The notes under the pieces were generated by a model that did not search any database, had not been told where the DNA came from, and saw only the letters and a list, made by a program, of their open reading frames with translations. Of a stretch of DNA of 46,951 nt, positions 17,036 through 25,696 are shown one piece after another. Location of the stretch: the NCBI GenBank assembly GCA_020026195.1, contig JAHHQW010000013.1, positions 1-46,951 on the forward strand, written 5' to 3'. Position numbers and translations under genes: made by a program. Position 1 is the first letter of the stretch. Each line of letters opens with the position of its first letter. Source of the stretch: Prevotella sp. GTDB lineage: Bacteria; Bacteroidota; Bacteroidia; Bacteroidales; Bacteroidaceae.

Positions 17036-17887
17036 TTATAGTGTATTTTCTTTTTCGGCTTCCTCTCTTGCTCTGCGTTCTTCGTCTATGAGCTGGAAGT
17101 CTTTCTTTCTCAGTACGAAACTGTTACTGAGGTATTTTTCTCTGACAATCTTGTTCTCGGCTAACTGTTCCGGTGTTCCCTGAAACAGAATTTTACCTTC
17201 GAACAGCAGATATGCACGGTCGGTGATACTTAGAGTTTCCTGAACGTTATGGTCGGTGATAAGGATTCCGATGTTAAGATATTTTAGCTTCCATACTATG
17301 TGCTGGATATCTTCTACGGCAATAGGGTCGACGCCCGCAAAAGGCTCGTCAAGCATAATGAACTTAGGGTTGATGGCCAGACATCTTGCAATCTCAGTAC
17401 GTCTGCGTTCTCCACCTGATAACTGGTCGCCTTTGTTCTTGCGGACTTTTTGTAGACGAAAATCGCTTATAAGTTGCTCAAGTTTTTCCAGCTGGTATTT
17501 TCTTGGTTTGCCAGTCATTTCCAGAACAGAAAGGATGTTGTCCTCGACACTCATCTTTCTGAATACACTGGCCTCCTGTGGCAGATAGCCTATACCGGCA
17601 CGGGCACGCTTATATACAGGGTAGTTGGTTATTTCTTTGTCGTCAAGATATATGTGTCCGGCGTTAGGGACAACGAGACCGGTTGTCATGTAGAACGATG
17701 TAGTTTTTCCTGCACCGTTAGGTCCCAGCAGACCAACGATTTCACCTTGACGTACGTTTATTGACACGTCATTGACAACGGTACGTTTGCCGTAACGTTT
17801 TATCAATCCTTCTGCCTTAAGCGTCATGCTCTCTTCCTGACCTTTGTTTAAAGCCTCCTGTGTAATCTCGTCTGTAACTGTAACCAT
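17036..17887 (-). CDS. lptB: LPS export ABC transporter ATPase LptB
   Basis: A 283-residue ABC ATPase closely fitting LptB. Walker A is GPNGAGKTT, with MTTGLVVPNAGHIYLDD after it. The signature is LSGGERRRTEIAR and Walker B is MLDEPFAGVDP, with a switch histidine in TDHNVQETL. It powers extraction of LPS from the inner membrane with LptFG. The start at 17887 gives 20 extra N-terminal residues; ATG at 17827 (MTLKAEGLIKRY), with GGAAGAGA just upstream, is an alternative. A TATTTTTG box at 17911-17918 is 24 bases from the longer start. It is divergent from mlaE. Confidence 0.92.
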   Translation of the reverse strand: MVTVTDEITQEALNKGQEESMTLKAEGLIKRYGKRTVVNDVSINVRQGEIVGLLGPNGAGKTTSFYMTTGLVVPNAGHIYLDDKEITNYPVYKRARAGIGYLPQEASVFRKMSVEDNILSVLEMTGKPRKYQLEKLEQLISDFRLQKVRKNKGDQLSGGERRRTEIARCLAINPKFIMLDEPFAGVDPIAVEDIQHIVWKLKYLNIGILITDHNVQETLSITDRAYLLFEGKILFQGTPEQLAENKIVREKYLSNSFVLRKKDFQLIDEERRAREEAEKENTL

Positions 17888-18029
17888 CTATAATAAATGC
17901 GATTTGAGTGCAAAAATAATAAAAATCCATTTAAATCTTCAGTTTTCTCTAAAAAACTCATGTGGTAAGCTCATAATCAATATTTTTTTGGTTACTTTTG
18001 CCGAAGATAATAAAAGATATTTTTAGCAG
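17888..18029. promoter_or_regulatory. Divergent promoter region lptB / mlaE
   Basis: This 142-base AT-rich gap holds a -7-like box on each strand: TATTTTTG on minus (17911-17918) toward lptB, and TACTTTTG on plus (17993-18000) toward mlaE, 30 bases before its start. Neither has TTTG at ideal spacing. The arrangement places two lipid-transport units back to back. Confidence 0.45.
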
Positions 18030-18776
18030 ATGCTTTTACATAAATCCCTAACAACACTAGGAAAATACCTGATACTCATGGGACGTACATTCTCTCGTCC
18101 TGAGCGAATGCGTATGTTTTTTAAACAGTATATTAAAGAAATGTCGCAGCTGGGCGTCGATTCAGTTGGTATAGTCCTGCTTATTTCGTTCTTTATCGGA
18201 GCGGTTATATGTATACAGATAAAACTCAATATTCAGAGTCCCTGGATGCCTCGGTTCGTTACCGGATATGTAACGCGTGAAATTATGTTGCTTGAGTTCT
18301 CCTCATCAATTATGTGTCTTATCCTTGCTGGTAAGGTGGGCTCTAACATAGCGTCGGAACTTGGAACTATGCGTGTCACCCAGCAGATAGATGCTTTGGA
18401 GATTATGGGTGTTAATTCGGCAAGTTTCCTTATTCTGCCTAAGATTTTAGGTATGATAACGATAATGCCTTTCCTCGTGATTTTCAGTACTGCGGCAGGT
18501 ATTGTCGGTGCTTACGCCACGTCGATAATAGGAGGAGTGATAAGTGCAGAGGACCTCACGATAGGACTTCAGCACGATGTAAATACATGGTTCATGTATA
18601 TGAGTATAATAAAGAGTTTGTTCTTTGCTTTCATCATATCAAGTGTCTCTTCTTATTTCGGCTATAATGTCGTTGGCGGATCTGTTGAGGTCGGAAAGGC
18701 AAGTACCACGGCTGTAGTTAACAGCAGCGTGCTTATTTTGTTTGCCGATGTATTTTTAACACAGTTACTTTCGTAA
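18030..18776 (+). CDS. mlaE: MlaE-family ABC permease
   Basis: A 248-residue MlaE/YrbE permease. Family hallmarks are VGIVLLISFFIGAVICIQ, the glycine-rich AGKVGSNIASELGTMRVTQQIDALEIMG (in parts), and LPKILGMITIMPFLVIF, with about five membrane helices. With MlaF it forms the inner-membrane core of an MCE-type phospholipid transporter that maintains outer-membrane lipid asymmetry. The ATPase follows after 4 bases. No MlaD/MCE gene lies here. Confidence 0.92.
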   Translation: MLLHKSLTTLGKYLILMGRTFSRPERMRMFFKQYIKEMSQLGVDSVGIVLLISFFIGAVICIQIKLNIQSPWMPRFVTGYVTREIMLLEFSSSIMCLILAGKVGSNIASELGTMRVTQQIDALEIMGVNSASFLILPKILGMITIMPFLVIFSTAAGIVGAYATSIIGGVISAEDLTIGLQHDVNTWFMYMSIIKSLFFAFIISSVSSYFGYNVVGGSVEVGKASTTAVVNSSVLILFADVFLTQLLS

Positions 18777-18780
18777 AATC

Positions 18781-19545
18781 ATGATAGAAGTAAAACATTT
18801 ATACAAGTCGTTTGACGACAAGGAGGTTCTGAACGATATTAGTGCCACTTTCGAGAGTGGAAAGACCAATCTGATTATTGGTCAGAGTGGTTCTGGAAAG
18901 ACTGTCCTCATGAAGAACATCGTAGGACTTCTTTCTCCTACATCAGGCGAGGTATTGTACGATGGTCGTGATTTTGTGGCTATGTCTAAAAAAGAGAAAG
19001 TCCTTCTTCGTCGCGAAATGGGTATGATATTTCAGAATGCTGCACTTTTTGACAGTCTTTCTGTTCTTGAGAATGTGATGTTTCCTCTTGATATGTTTTC
19101 TGATGCAAACTATACAGATCGTGTGAAGCGTGCTCGTTCATGTCTTGACCGTGTAGATCTTACCGGTGCAGAGAAAAAATATCCCGGAGAGATTTCTGGC
19201 GGTATGCAGAAGCGTGTTGCCATTGCTCGTGCCATAGCACTTAATCCCAAGTACTTATTCTGTGATGAACCTAACTCAGGTCTTGACCCTAAGACATCTC
19301 TTGTCATTGACGATCTGTTGCAGGGCATTACTCATGAATATGGTATTACAACCATAATAAACACTCACGATATGAACTCCGTAATGGGTATCGGAGAGAG
19401 TATTATTTATATCTATAAAGGCAAGGCTGAGTGGCATGGATGTAAAGATGAAGTTATGACTTCTACTAACGAGCGTCTGAACGATTTTATATTTGCTTCA
19501 GACTTGTTCCGTAAAGTTAAGGAAGCAGAGGAAGAAGGATTTTAA
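18781..19545 (+). CDS. mlaF: MlaF-family ABC ATPase
   Basis: A 254-residue ABC ATPase. Walker A is GQSGSGKTVLMK, the Q-loop region is MGMIFQNAALFDSLSVLENV, the signature is ISGGMQKRVAIARA and Walker B is YLFCDEPNSGLDP. The NAALFDSLSVLENV segment and the QKRVA signature are typical of MlaF/Ttg2A. It pairs with the MlaE permease 4 bases upstream. The following lipoprotein gene starts 11 bases after it. Confidence 0.93.
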   Translation: MIEVKHLYKSFDDKEVLNDISATFESGKTNLIIGQSGSGKTVLMKNIVGLLSPTSGEVLYDGRDFVAMSKKEKVLLRREMGMIFQNAALFDSLSVLENVMFPLDMFSDANYTDRVKRARSCLDRVDLTGAEKKYPGEISGGMQKRVAIARAIALNPKYLFCDEPNSGLDPKTSLVIDDLLQGITHEYGITTIINTHDMNSVMGIGESIIYIYKGKAEWHGCKDEVMTSTNERLNDFIFASDLFRKVKEAEEEGF

Positions 19546-19556
19546 AACTATTTATA

Positions 19557-20396
19557 TTGAAAACAAAGATTTTTTTAATGTCTGCCGTCGCATTAACAGC
19601 TTTGTTAATGTCGTCTTGTGGAGAAAATAAAGGAGAATCAACGGAGTTAGCGGATGATTTAGAGTTAAATACAATAACTGCCGATACTGTCTGTACATTG
19701 TTTGGCGGTAAAGGTGGTCCTGCGTGTACCATAAGTTACAAACTTAAATATGCAGAAGGAACTAATGCAGACGACTTCAATCGTATTATAACAGGCAGAC
19801 TCTTCCCGCAGTCATCCGACAGTCTTGATGTAGAGAAGTCTGTGCATAACGAACTGTTACAGATAATAGACGATTACAAGAAAACCCTCACAGGTGTTAC
19901 GAAAAAAAGTATTGCAGATGGTTCTTTTCCTGTTTCGTTTGCAACATACCGTCGTTTTGTAAATGCTGAATGTTCTAAGGTTAAGAATGAAATACTTTCA
20001 TACAAGGCATTTTATGAGGAGAAGGCTTATGGAGAAAAAGATTCTCTTGTCAGTATAAATTCATTTAATGTAAGCCTTACAGATCGTAAGCTGATAACGA
20101 AATCGGATATTTTTGTACCAGGAAGCAGTGAGCGACTCGGCATGAAGATTGCTGGTAAACTCTTTGCAGAATATGGCGTTAAAGATTTAGCTGGTTTGCA
20201 GCGTAAGGGTATTTTTGTTGATGGCATTCCTTATGCTACTGACAATATTGAGATTTCTGATAAAGATATTACTTTTATTTATAATCCTTTTGAGATAGCC
20301 GGACGCAAATATGGAATAATAAATGTTGTTGTTCCTGCTGATGAACTTAAGGACATTATGAAGAAGGAATGGATTGCTTTCTTCGAGAAAAAATAA
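19557..20396 (+). CDS. DUF3298-like lipoprotein
   Basis: A 279-residue predicted lipoprotein. Start choice: TTG at 19557 gives MKTKIFLMSAVALTALLMSSC, a proper basic N-region, hydrophobic core and lipobox ending in Cys21. The first ATG (19578) would lose the positive residues. The mature part has a DUF4163/DUF3298-like layout: an N-terminal ISYKLKYAEG segment and a C-terminal ITFIYNPFEIAGRKYGIINV followed by VVVPADEL, similar to the extracytoplasmic part of RsiV-like proteins. It follows mlaEF closely, so an envelope role is likely. The substrate is unknown. Confidence 0.75.
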   Translation: MKTKIFLMSAVALTALLMSSCGENKGESTELADDLELNTITADTVCTLFGGKGGPACTISYKLKYAEGTNADDFNRIITGRLFPQSSDSLDVEKSVHNELLQIIDDYKKTLTGVTKKSIADGSFPVSFATYRRFVNAECSKVKNEILSYKAFYEEKAYGEKDSLVSINSFNVSLTDRKLITKSDIFVPGSSERLGMKIAGKLFAEYGVKDLAGLQRKGIFVDGIPYATDNIEISDKDITFIYNPFEIAGRKYGIINVVVPADELKDIMKKEWIAFFEKK

Positions 20397-20405
20397 TTTC
20401 ATTAC

Positions 20406-21026
20406 ATGGAAAAAATTCTGAAATATTTCCCCGAACTTACAGATACACAGAAAAAGCAGTTCGCAATGTTAGGTGATCTGTATAAAGATCTCAACGAGAA
20501 AATAAATGTTATTTCGCGTAAGGACACAGATAACATCTACGAACATCATGTTCTTCATTCATTGGCAATAGCAAAAGAATATGATTTCCATGATGGTTCT
20601 GAAATACTCGATTTCGGCTGTGGTGGCGGATTCCCCGGTATTCCTCTTGCTATAATGTTCCCGAACTGTCGTTTCACGTTGATTGACGGAACGGGTAAGA
20701 AAATTCATGTCGCAGAAGAGGTTAGCCGTGCCATCGGTCTTACTAATTGTTTTCCTGTTCATCGCAGGGGCGAAGAAGAAAAAGGTTCGTACGATTACAT
20801 CGTGAGCCGTGCCGTAATGCAGCTTCCTCAGCTTGTCCGTCTTATGAAGAAGAACATTTCTCGTGAGCAGAAAGGTAGTTTTAAGAATGGTGTAATATGC
20901 CTTAAGGGCGGTGACCTTACAGAAGAACTCAGGCCTTATGCCAAGAAGATAGTTAAGACACCTGTCCACAAGTATTTTGAAGAATCATGGTTTGATGAGA
21001 AATACATAATATATCTGCCCTTATGA
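20406..21026 (+). CDS. rsmG: 16S rRNA (guanine527-N7)-methyltransferase RsmG
   Basis: A 206-residue SAM-dependent methyltransferase. It has the family motifs NVISRKDTDNIYEHHVLHSL and ILDFGCGGGFPGIPLAI (SAM binding), then IDGTGKKIHVAEEV and DYIVSRAV. It methylates G527 of 16S rRNA; in other bacteria its loss gives low-level streptomycin resistance. The stop overlaps the start of the next gene by 4 bases. Confidence 0.94.
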   Translation: MEKILKYFPELTDTQKKQFAMLGDLYKDLNEKINVISRKDTDNIYEHHVLHSLAIAKEYDFHDGSEILDFGCGGGFPGIPLAIMFPNCRFTLIDGTGKKIHVAEEVSRAIGLTNCFPVHRRGEEEKGSYDYIVSRAVMQLPQLVRLMKKNISREQKGSFKNGVICLKGGDLTEELRPYAKKIVKTPVHKYFEESWFDEKYIIYLPL

Positions 21027-21670
21027 TACATGTACAGAGAATAGAATGTAATATGTTCGGTGAGAACTGTTATATCGTGAGCGATGACACTCTTGAATGT
21101 GTAATAATAGACTGTGGCGCTTTTTACGATGAAGAGCGTCGTGAGGTAGTTGATTACATCAGGAGAAAAAACTTAAACCCCGTGCGTCTTATTGTTACTC
21201 ACGGCCATCTCGATCATAACTTTGGTAATAACACCGTGTTCGATAATTTTGGTCTCAAGCCGGAGGTTTCGATAGAAGACAAGGAATTAATGGAGAATCT
21301 TCCCGGACAGTATATGATGTTCCTGCGTCGTGAGATGAAGATTCCTGTTATTCCCGTTGGGCGTTATTTCACCGAGAAGGATAAGATAACATTCGGAACG
21401 CATACGTTTACCATTATTCCGGTACCCGGACACAGTAAGGGTTCGGTGATGTTCTATTGCGAAGAAGAGGGACTTGCTTTCTCTGGCGATACATTGTTCT
21501 GCGGAGGCATTGGCAGAACCGACCTTCAGGGAGGAGATTATGATGAGATACTGAGGAGTTTGAAGTATGTGCTTAACAATCTTCCGGAGAATACCGTTGT
21601 CCTTCCGGGACATGGTCCGAAGACTACGATTGGAGATGAGTTGAGGACAAATCCTTATGTAGGAATGTAA
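21023..21670 (+). CDS. Metallo-beta-lactamase-fold hydrolase (glyoxalase II-like)
   Basis: A 215-residue MBL-fold protein. The metal ligands are in THGHLDH (HxHxDH), VPGHSKGSV (His), FSGDTLFCGGIGRTDL (Asp) and LPGHGPKT (His). The short form without the glyoxalase II C-terminal domain is common in Bacteroidetes and Firmicutes and is often called a hydroxyacylglutathione hydrolase-like protein. The true substrate is unknown. It is translationally coupled to rsmG by an ATGA overlap. Confidence 0.9.
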   Translation: MIHVQRIECNMFGENCYIVSDDTLECVIIDCGAFYDEERREVVDYIRRKNLNPVRLIVTHGHLDHNFGNNTVFDNFGLKPEVSIEDKELMENLPGQYMMFLRREMKIPVIPVGRYFTEKDKITFGTHTFTIIPVPGHSKGSVMFYCEEEGLAFSGDTLFCGGIGRTDLQGGDYDEILRSLKYVLNNLPENTVVLPGHGPKTTIGDELRTNPYVGM

Positions 21671-21681
21671 CCAGTTAAACA

Positions 21682-22248
21682 ATGAAGATAAAGAAGACAT
21701 TAGGCGAAAAGATAATCTTAGGCATCGACCCTGGTACAAATGTCATGGGATATGGTGTGCTGCGCGTTGTTGGCAATAAGGCATCTATGGTGTGCATGGG
21801 TGTTGTCGACTTGCGTAAGATGAAAGATCCTTATCTGCGTCTTGGTCGTATTTTCGAACGTGTTACAGGAATCATAGACGAGTATCTTCCTGATGAGATG
21901 GCAATCGAGGCTCCGTTCTTTGGTAAGAATGTGCAGTCTATGCTTAAGTTGGGACGTGCCCAGGGTGTGGCTATTGCGGCAGCGATACATCACGACGTTC
22001 CAATTCACGAATACGCTCCTCTGAAGATAAAGATGGCAATTACCGGACAGGGACGTGCTTCTAAGGAACAGGTGGCAGACATGATGCAGCGTCTGCTAAA
22101 GATTTCTCCCGATGACATGCCTAAATTTGCTGATGCCACTGATGCTATTGCGGCAGCATACTGTCATTTCATGCAGGCTGGTCGTCCGGAGGCAGAAACC
22201 CATTACGGAAGCTGGAAGGATTTTGCCAAGAAAAATAATATTATTTAG
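21682..22248 (+). CDS. ruvC: Holliday junction resolvase RuvC
   Basis: A 188-residue RuvC. Acidic catalytic residues lie in GIDPGTNVMGYGVL, in MAIEAPFFGKNVQSMLKLG, and in DATDAIAAAYCH near the end. It cuts four-way junctions in homologous recombination with RuvAB. It ends 18 bases from the convergent acyltransferase gene, with no visible hairpin between them. Confidence 0.96.
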   Translation: MKIKKTLGEKIILGIDPGTNVMGYGVLRVVGNKASMVCMGVVDLRKMKDPYLRLGRIFERVTGIIDEYLPDEMAIEAPFFGKNVQSMLKLGRAQGVAIAAAIHHDVPIHEYAPLKIKMAITGQGRASKEQVADMMQRLLKISPDDMPKFADATDAIAAAYCHFMQAGRPEAETHYGSWKDFAKKNNII

Positions 22249-22266
22249 GTGTTATCCGCCTGACTT

Positions 22267-23187
22267 TTATCTCAGCATTTTTTCTTTATAAAACAGTCGT
22301 GACAGGTGTGTCTTGTCTAAAGTCCATGCTATTGCGAGACTTCCCGCTAATGCTATGATAACCGTAAATACGGCATAGGTTATTCTGCTGTCATCGAAAC
22401 TGAATATAGGGCGGTAATACTTTGCTGCCATTGTAAAAATAGGATGGAAGAGATATATAGGCAGTGTGTTCATTCCTATATATGTAATCCATCTGTGCGA
22501 TGCATAACGTTCTGCGTATGCTAAAAATGAAAGGAAGAAGTACACCTTTGCCATGACAGAAATGAGTCCCCAGTCATACAGATTTGGAAATGCCACTATC
22601 AGTGCGAAGGGCAGGATGGAGAATGCTGACGGACGGAAAATTTCTGATATACTGCTGCCGTAACATCTTATCATCACTCCGATGAAATAGAAAATTACGC
22701 TCTTAAATGTCACTACGGGTGTGAACATTCCGGCACACATCATCAGTAACGCAGTGACTGAAAGGCGCGACATCATGCTGCATCGTTTCATAAGTTTAAA
22801 TACAGCATAATAGATTATACCGCATACCATGATGGTCTGCAAAAACCAGTACGGTCCTATTGATGTAATGAAAATCTTATTTAGTACCGCCATGACAGAC
22901 AGTTCCGTCAGTCCGTCGTTTACAGGCAGAAAATAAGAAAGAATGCTGAATCCGGTAACCATTATGGCGTATGGAACGAAAATCTGAAGAATGTATTTCA
23001 CAAATTTGCTCAGAGTCTTGTTGATGTTTACCAGATAACCTGTGATTACCAGAAAAGCAGGCATCATGAATGACAGTATGCCGTATTTTATACCCGGATA
23101 CATCTCGCCAAAATATACTATGTGTACCAGAATCATCATTGTGATAAGTACGGCACGCATGAAATTTATGCTGTTATCTATCTTCAT
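22267..23187 (-). CDS. Acyltransferase-3 family membrane protein
   Basis: A 306-residue polytopic membrane protein with about ten hydrophobic helices. The N-terminal INFMRAVLITMMILVHIVYF matches the acyltransferase-3/OafA-like first helix with its conserved histidine. The late FLHPIFTMAAKYY also fits. Such enzymes O-acetylate or O-acylate surface sugars. The gene overlaps the glycosyltransferase upstream by 14 bases and is the last member of the dnaG-flippase-GT2 run, so its substrate is probably a cell-surface glycan. Confidence 0.8.
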   Translation of the reverse strand: MKIDNSINFMRAVLITMMILVHIVYFGEMYPGIKYGILSFMMPAFLVITGYLVNINKTLSKFVKYILQIFVPYAIMVTGFSILSYFLPVNDGLTELSVMAVLNKIFITSIGPYWFLQTIMVCGIIYYAVFKLMKRCSMMSRLSVTALLMMCAGMFTPVVTFKSVIFYFIGVMIRCYGSSISEIFRPSAFSILPFALIVAFPNLYDWGLISVMAKVYFFLSFLAYAERYASHRWITYIGMNTLPIYLFHPIFTMAAKYYRPIFSFDDSRITYAVFTVIIALAGSLAIAWTLDKTHLSRLFYKEKMLR

Positions 23188-24160
23188 TCTTACCTAATAA
23201 TGATCGTAAAGTGAAATAAATCTCTTCCTGTATTCTGAACATCAGCCATGAACCGCACGGACGATAGCCAAATTTAGAAGCACGACTGTCAAGAACGGTG
23301 AAGTCTATGTCGTTCCATATTCGTTGCATCTCCTTTAGTCCGTAACTTGCAGCCTTACTGCCCAAACGTCGTCGGTTGATGTAATAGAACATATAAGTAT
23401 CCACCAGAACCATCCATCTGATGTTCTCGTACATATCTAATATGTCTTTCCCTTCGCCAAGTTTTATAAGCTGTACCTTCATGCTCTCGTTAGCTTTCAT
23501 ATAGTCAAAACGACGTATAGAAACGGCATGTGTTACCGACGAGGCATGCTGGCGGTAATAATAAGCAGCGTCGGAACAGCAGACGTTACGCGATGCGATA
23601 TAATGAATGCGCGATGTGTTGTCGTCGCTGTAAGCCTTCAGACTGTCATCATAGGGATATTTCTTGTGCAGGTCGGTGCGCAGCATGTAAACACCGTGTA
23701 TGTCCCAGTTGAGGCTGCGCATAAAAGCCTCGCGTCCCGAAATCTTGCCGAAAGAATTCATGGGATAAGGCGTGCAGTTCCCTTCGTCATGATACATCAT
23801 CAGTCTGAAAAGTACGGCATCAGTATCATCGTTATCGTCAAGCACCCTGGCACATTTCTCTAAAGAATCATCATCGAACCAGTCGTCACTGTCAAGGAAA
23901 CAGACGTATTTTCCGCTGGCGGCAGCAAGTCCCACGTTACGTGCATGAGCCTGTCCGCCGTTCACGTCAAGATGAATAAATTTTATTCTGCTGTCAAGTC
24001 CGGCATACTTGTTGAGAATTTCAAGCGAGGTATCAGAAGAAGCGTCGTCTACACAAATCACCTCAATATCGTGCAGAGTCTGTGCACGAAGCGAATCAAG
24101 ACATTGCGGAAGATATTCGGCAGCATTGTAAACGGCCACTAACACTGAAACCTTAATCAT
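23174..24160 (-). CDS. Family 2 glycosyltransferase
   Basis: A 328-residue GT-A glycosyltransferase. It has KVSVLVAVYNAAEYLPQCL at the N-terminus, then VICVDDASSDTSLEIL and the metal-binding FLDSDDWFDDDSLE. The C-terminal half is not specific. It transfers a sugar from a nucleotide donor to a growing glycan. It overlaps the flippase gene by 4 bases and the acyltransferase by 14, so the three should be cotranslated. The sugar is unknown. Confidence 0.9.
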   Translation of the reverse strand: MIKVSVLVAVYNAAEYLPQCLDSLRAQTLHDIEVICVDDASSDTSLEILNKYAGLDSRIKFIHLDVNGGQAHARNVGLAAASGKYVCFLDSDDWFDDDSLEKCARVLDDNDDTDAVLFRLMMYHDEGNCTPYPMNSFGKISGREAFMRSLNWDIHGVYMLRTDLHKKYPYDDSLKAYSDDNTSRIHYIASRNVCCSDAAYYYRQHASSVTHAVSIRRFDYMKANESMKVQLIKLGEGKDILDMYENIRWMVLVDTYMFYYINRRRLGSKAASYGLKEMQRIWNDIDFTVLDSRASKFGYRPCGSWLMFRIQEEIYFTLRSLLGKNEDR

Positions 24161-25650
24161 CGGTGTAATTTCTTTTTGATTTTTTCACCAAGTTTATTCC
24201 AAAGACTTGTCTTGCCGTGGATAATCTTTACAGAAACGGCAGTGCTTATTATACACAGTATGATACCTAAAATCCAGTAAGTAATATCCTTCTCGGTAAA
24301 GGTAAGTGCATAGGCTGCGATACCGAAAGGAACTTCGTAGAGTGTATATTTGACAACGTCTTTTGTGAAACGGAATGAATATTTGAAATACGCATATAGC
24401 GATACAATCACAAAATCGAAAACCGAGGCAGCCATTAGCGCAATACCCGTACCGGTGAGTCCGTAAAGCTTATAACCTGTAATTACGGCAAGCACTACGA
24501 ATACGTCATAGAATGATTCAAGTATCAGGTATGCCTTAGACGCACCTTTGGCAAGGTTGATGTAAGCTACCGGAAGTTTTACTGCACGCAGATACATTGC
24601 TAATGCAGTGATGTTCATCATTCCCATTGCCGGCAGGAATTTGCCGCTGTACAGAAGTGGTAGCAGTATAGGAAGGAATATGATGAATCCCGTAAGGATA
24701 GGAGAGATAAGGAGCATTGTTACTTCTATCTGCTGATTTACGGTGTGCGCTGTCATCACATTATCGTTGTTATGTGCTGACAGACGCGGGAAGAAGTCGG
24801 TCTCCATTGCCGAGAACACCATTCCGGCGTAAGTCATGGTCATCATATATCCCGCATTATATAGTCCTACGGTACTTAGCGATGCAGCATTGTTAAGATA
24901 AGAGCGGATAAGGAATTCGGCACCGCTGCCCATTATACCTGCTAATACGAATGCTAATCCCAATTTAATCATATCGTTTCCCCTGTGTATGTATTTCATA
25001 GAGAAACTTATGCGGTATGGCATGGCCTTTAAAGACCAGTACATCGTTATCAGCATCGAAGCTAACGCCATGAGTATCAGTGAGGGAACGATACCCGACT
25101 CGCCGAACGACATATATATGGGTACGGATATTACGAGAGCCGAAAGCACCGTGAATATAGGTATCAGAGCCAGCGACATGAGCTGCCGCATACCCTTTAA
25201 TATAGCCATCTCGCCACCTGTTACGGCCATCATTCCTATTACGGGCGACAGCATTATGAAGTGCAGTGTATGGTCACCCCAGCTGAACGTGAACCTGCTC
25301 AGCAGGTCGCTGAATACGATACACACCAGCATACCGATTACGGCAGCTATCAGACTCCACAGACGTATTGTCTTTACGACTCGTGAGATTTTTATGTGGT
25401 CGTTAGTGTCAAATATTTCTGACAGATTTTTTATTGCGCTGAAGGAAATACCGAAGTTGGTACTGTTAGAAACAAGATTTATTGTTGAATTGAAAAGAGA
25501 TATAAGTCCCATTCCTGCCGGACCAAGAATGACGGCCACAAGTTTGTTACGCACTATACCCACCAATATTCCGAGACCCTGAACGCCTCCGAATATACCG
25601 GTGTATTTTAGAATGTGCGTATAAGTATCTTTTTCAGTGTTTTTTTCCAT
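24157..25650 (-). CDS. Wzx-type lipid-linked oligosaccharide flippase
   Basis: A 497-residue MATE/MOP-superfamily protein with about 12-14 membrane helices. Its start (HILKYTGIFGGVQGLGILVG, then IVRNKLVAVILGPAGMGLI) is typical of O-antigen/polysaccharide translocases. It moves undecaprenyl-linked glycan units across the inner membrane. It lies 46 bases after dnaG and is followed by GT2 and acyltransferase genes, so I infer a small LPS or exopolysaccharide decoration unit. Confidence 0.87.
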   Translation of the reverse strand: MEKNTEKDTYTHILKYTGIFGGVQGLGILVGIVRNKLVAVILGPAGMGLISLFNSTINLVSNSTNFGISFSAIKNLSEIFDTNDHIKISRVVKTIRLWSLIAAVIGMLVCIVFSDLLSRFTFSWGDHTLHFIMLSPVIGMMAVTGGEMAILKGMRQLMSLALIPIFTVLSALVISVPIYMSFGESGIVPSLILMALASMLITMYWSLKAMPYRISFSMKYIHRGNDMIKLGLAFVLAGIMGSGAEFLIRSYLNNAASLSTVGLYNAGYMMTMTYAGMVFSAMETDFFPRLSAHNNDNVMTAHTVNQQIEVTMLLISPILTGFIIFLPILLPLLYSGKFLPAMGMMNITALAMYLRAVKLPVAYINLAKGASKAYLILESFYDVFVVLAVITGYKLYGLTGTGIALMAASVFDFVIVSLYAYFKYSFRFTKDVVKYTLYEVPFGIAAYALTFTEKDITYWILGIILCIISTAVSVKIIHGKTSLWNKLGEKIKKKLHR

Positions 25651-25696
25651 CCACTTAGATTAACGCAGCAATCTGCGTGTTATTGTTTAAAATGAT

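Noticed and set aside
17827..17887. Short start for LptB at 17827
   Set aside because: Kept as alternative only; the promoter-like box at 17911-17918 gives a sensible leader for the start at 17887, but the choice is not certain.
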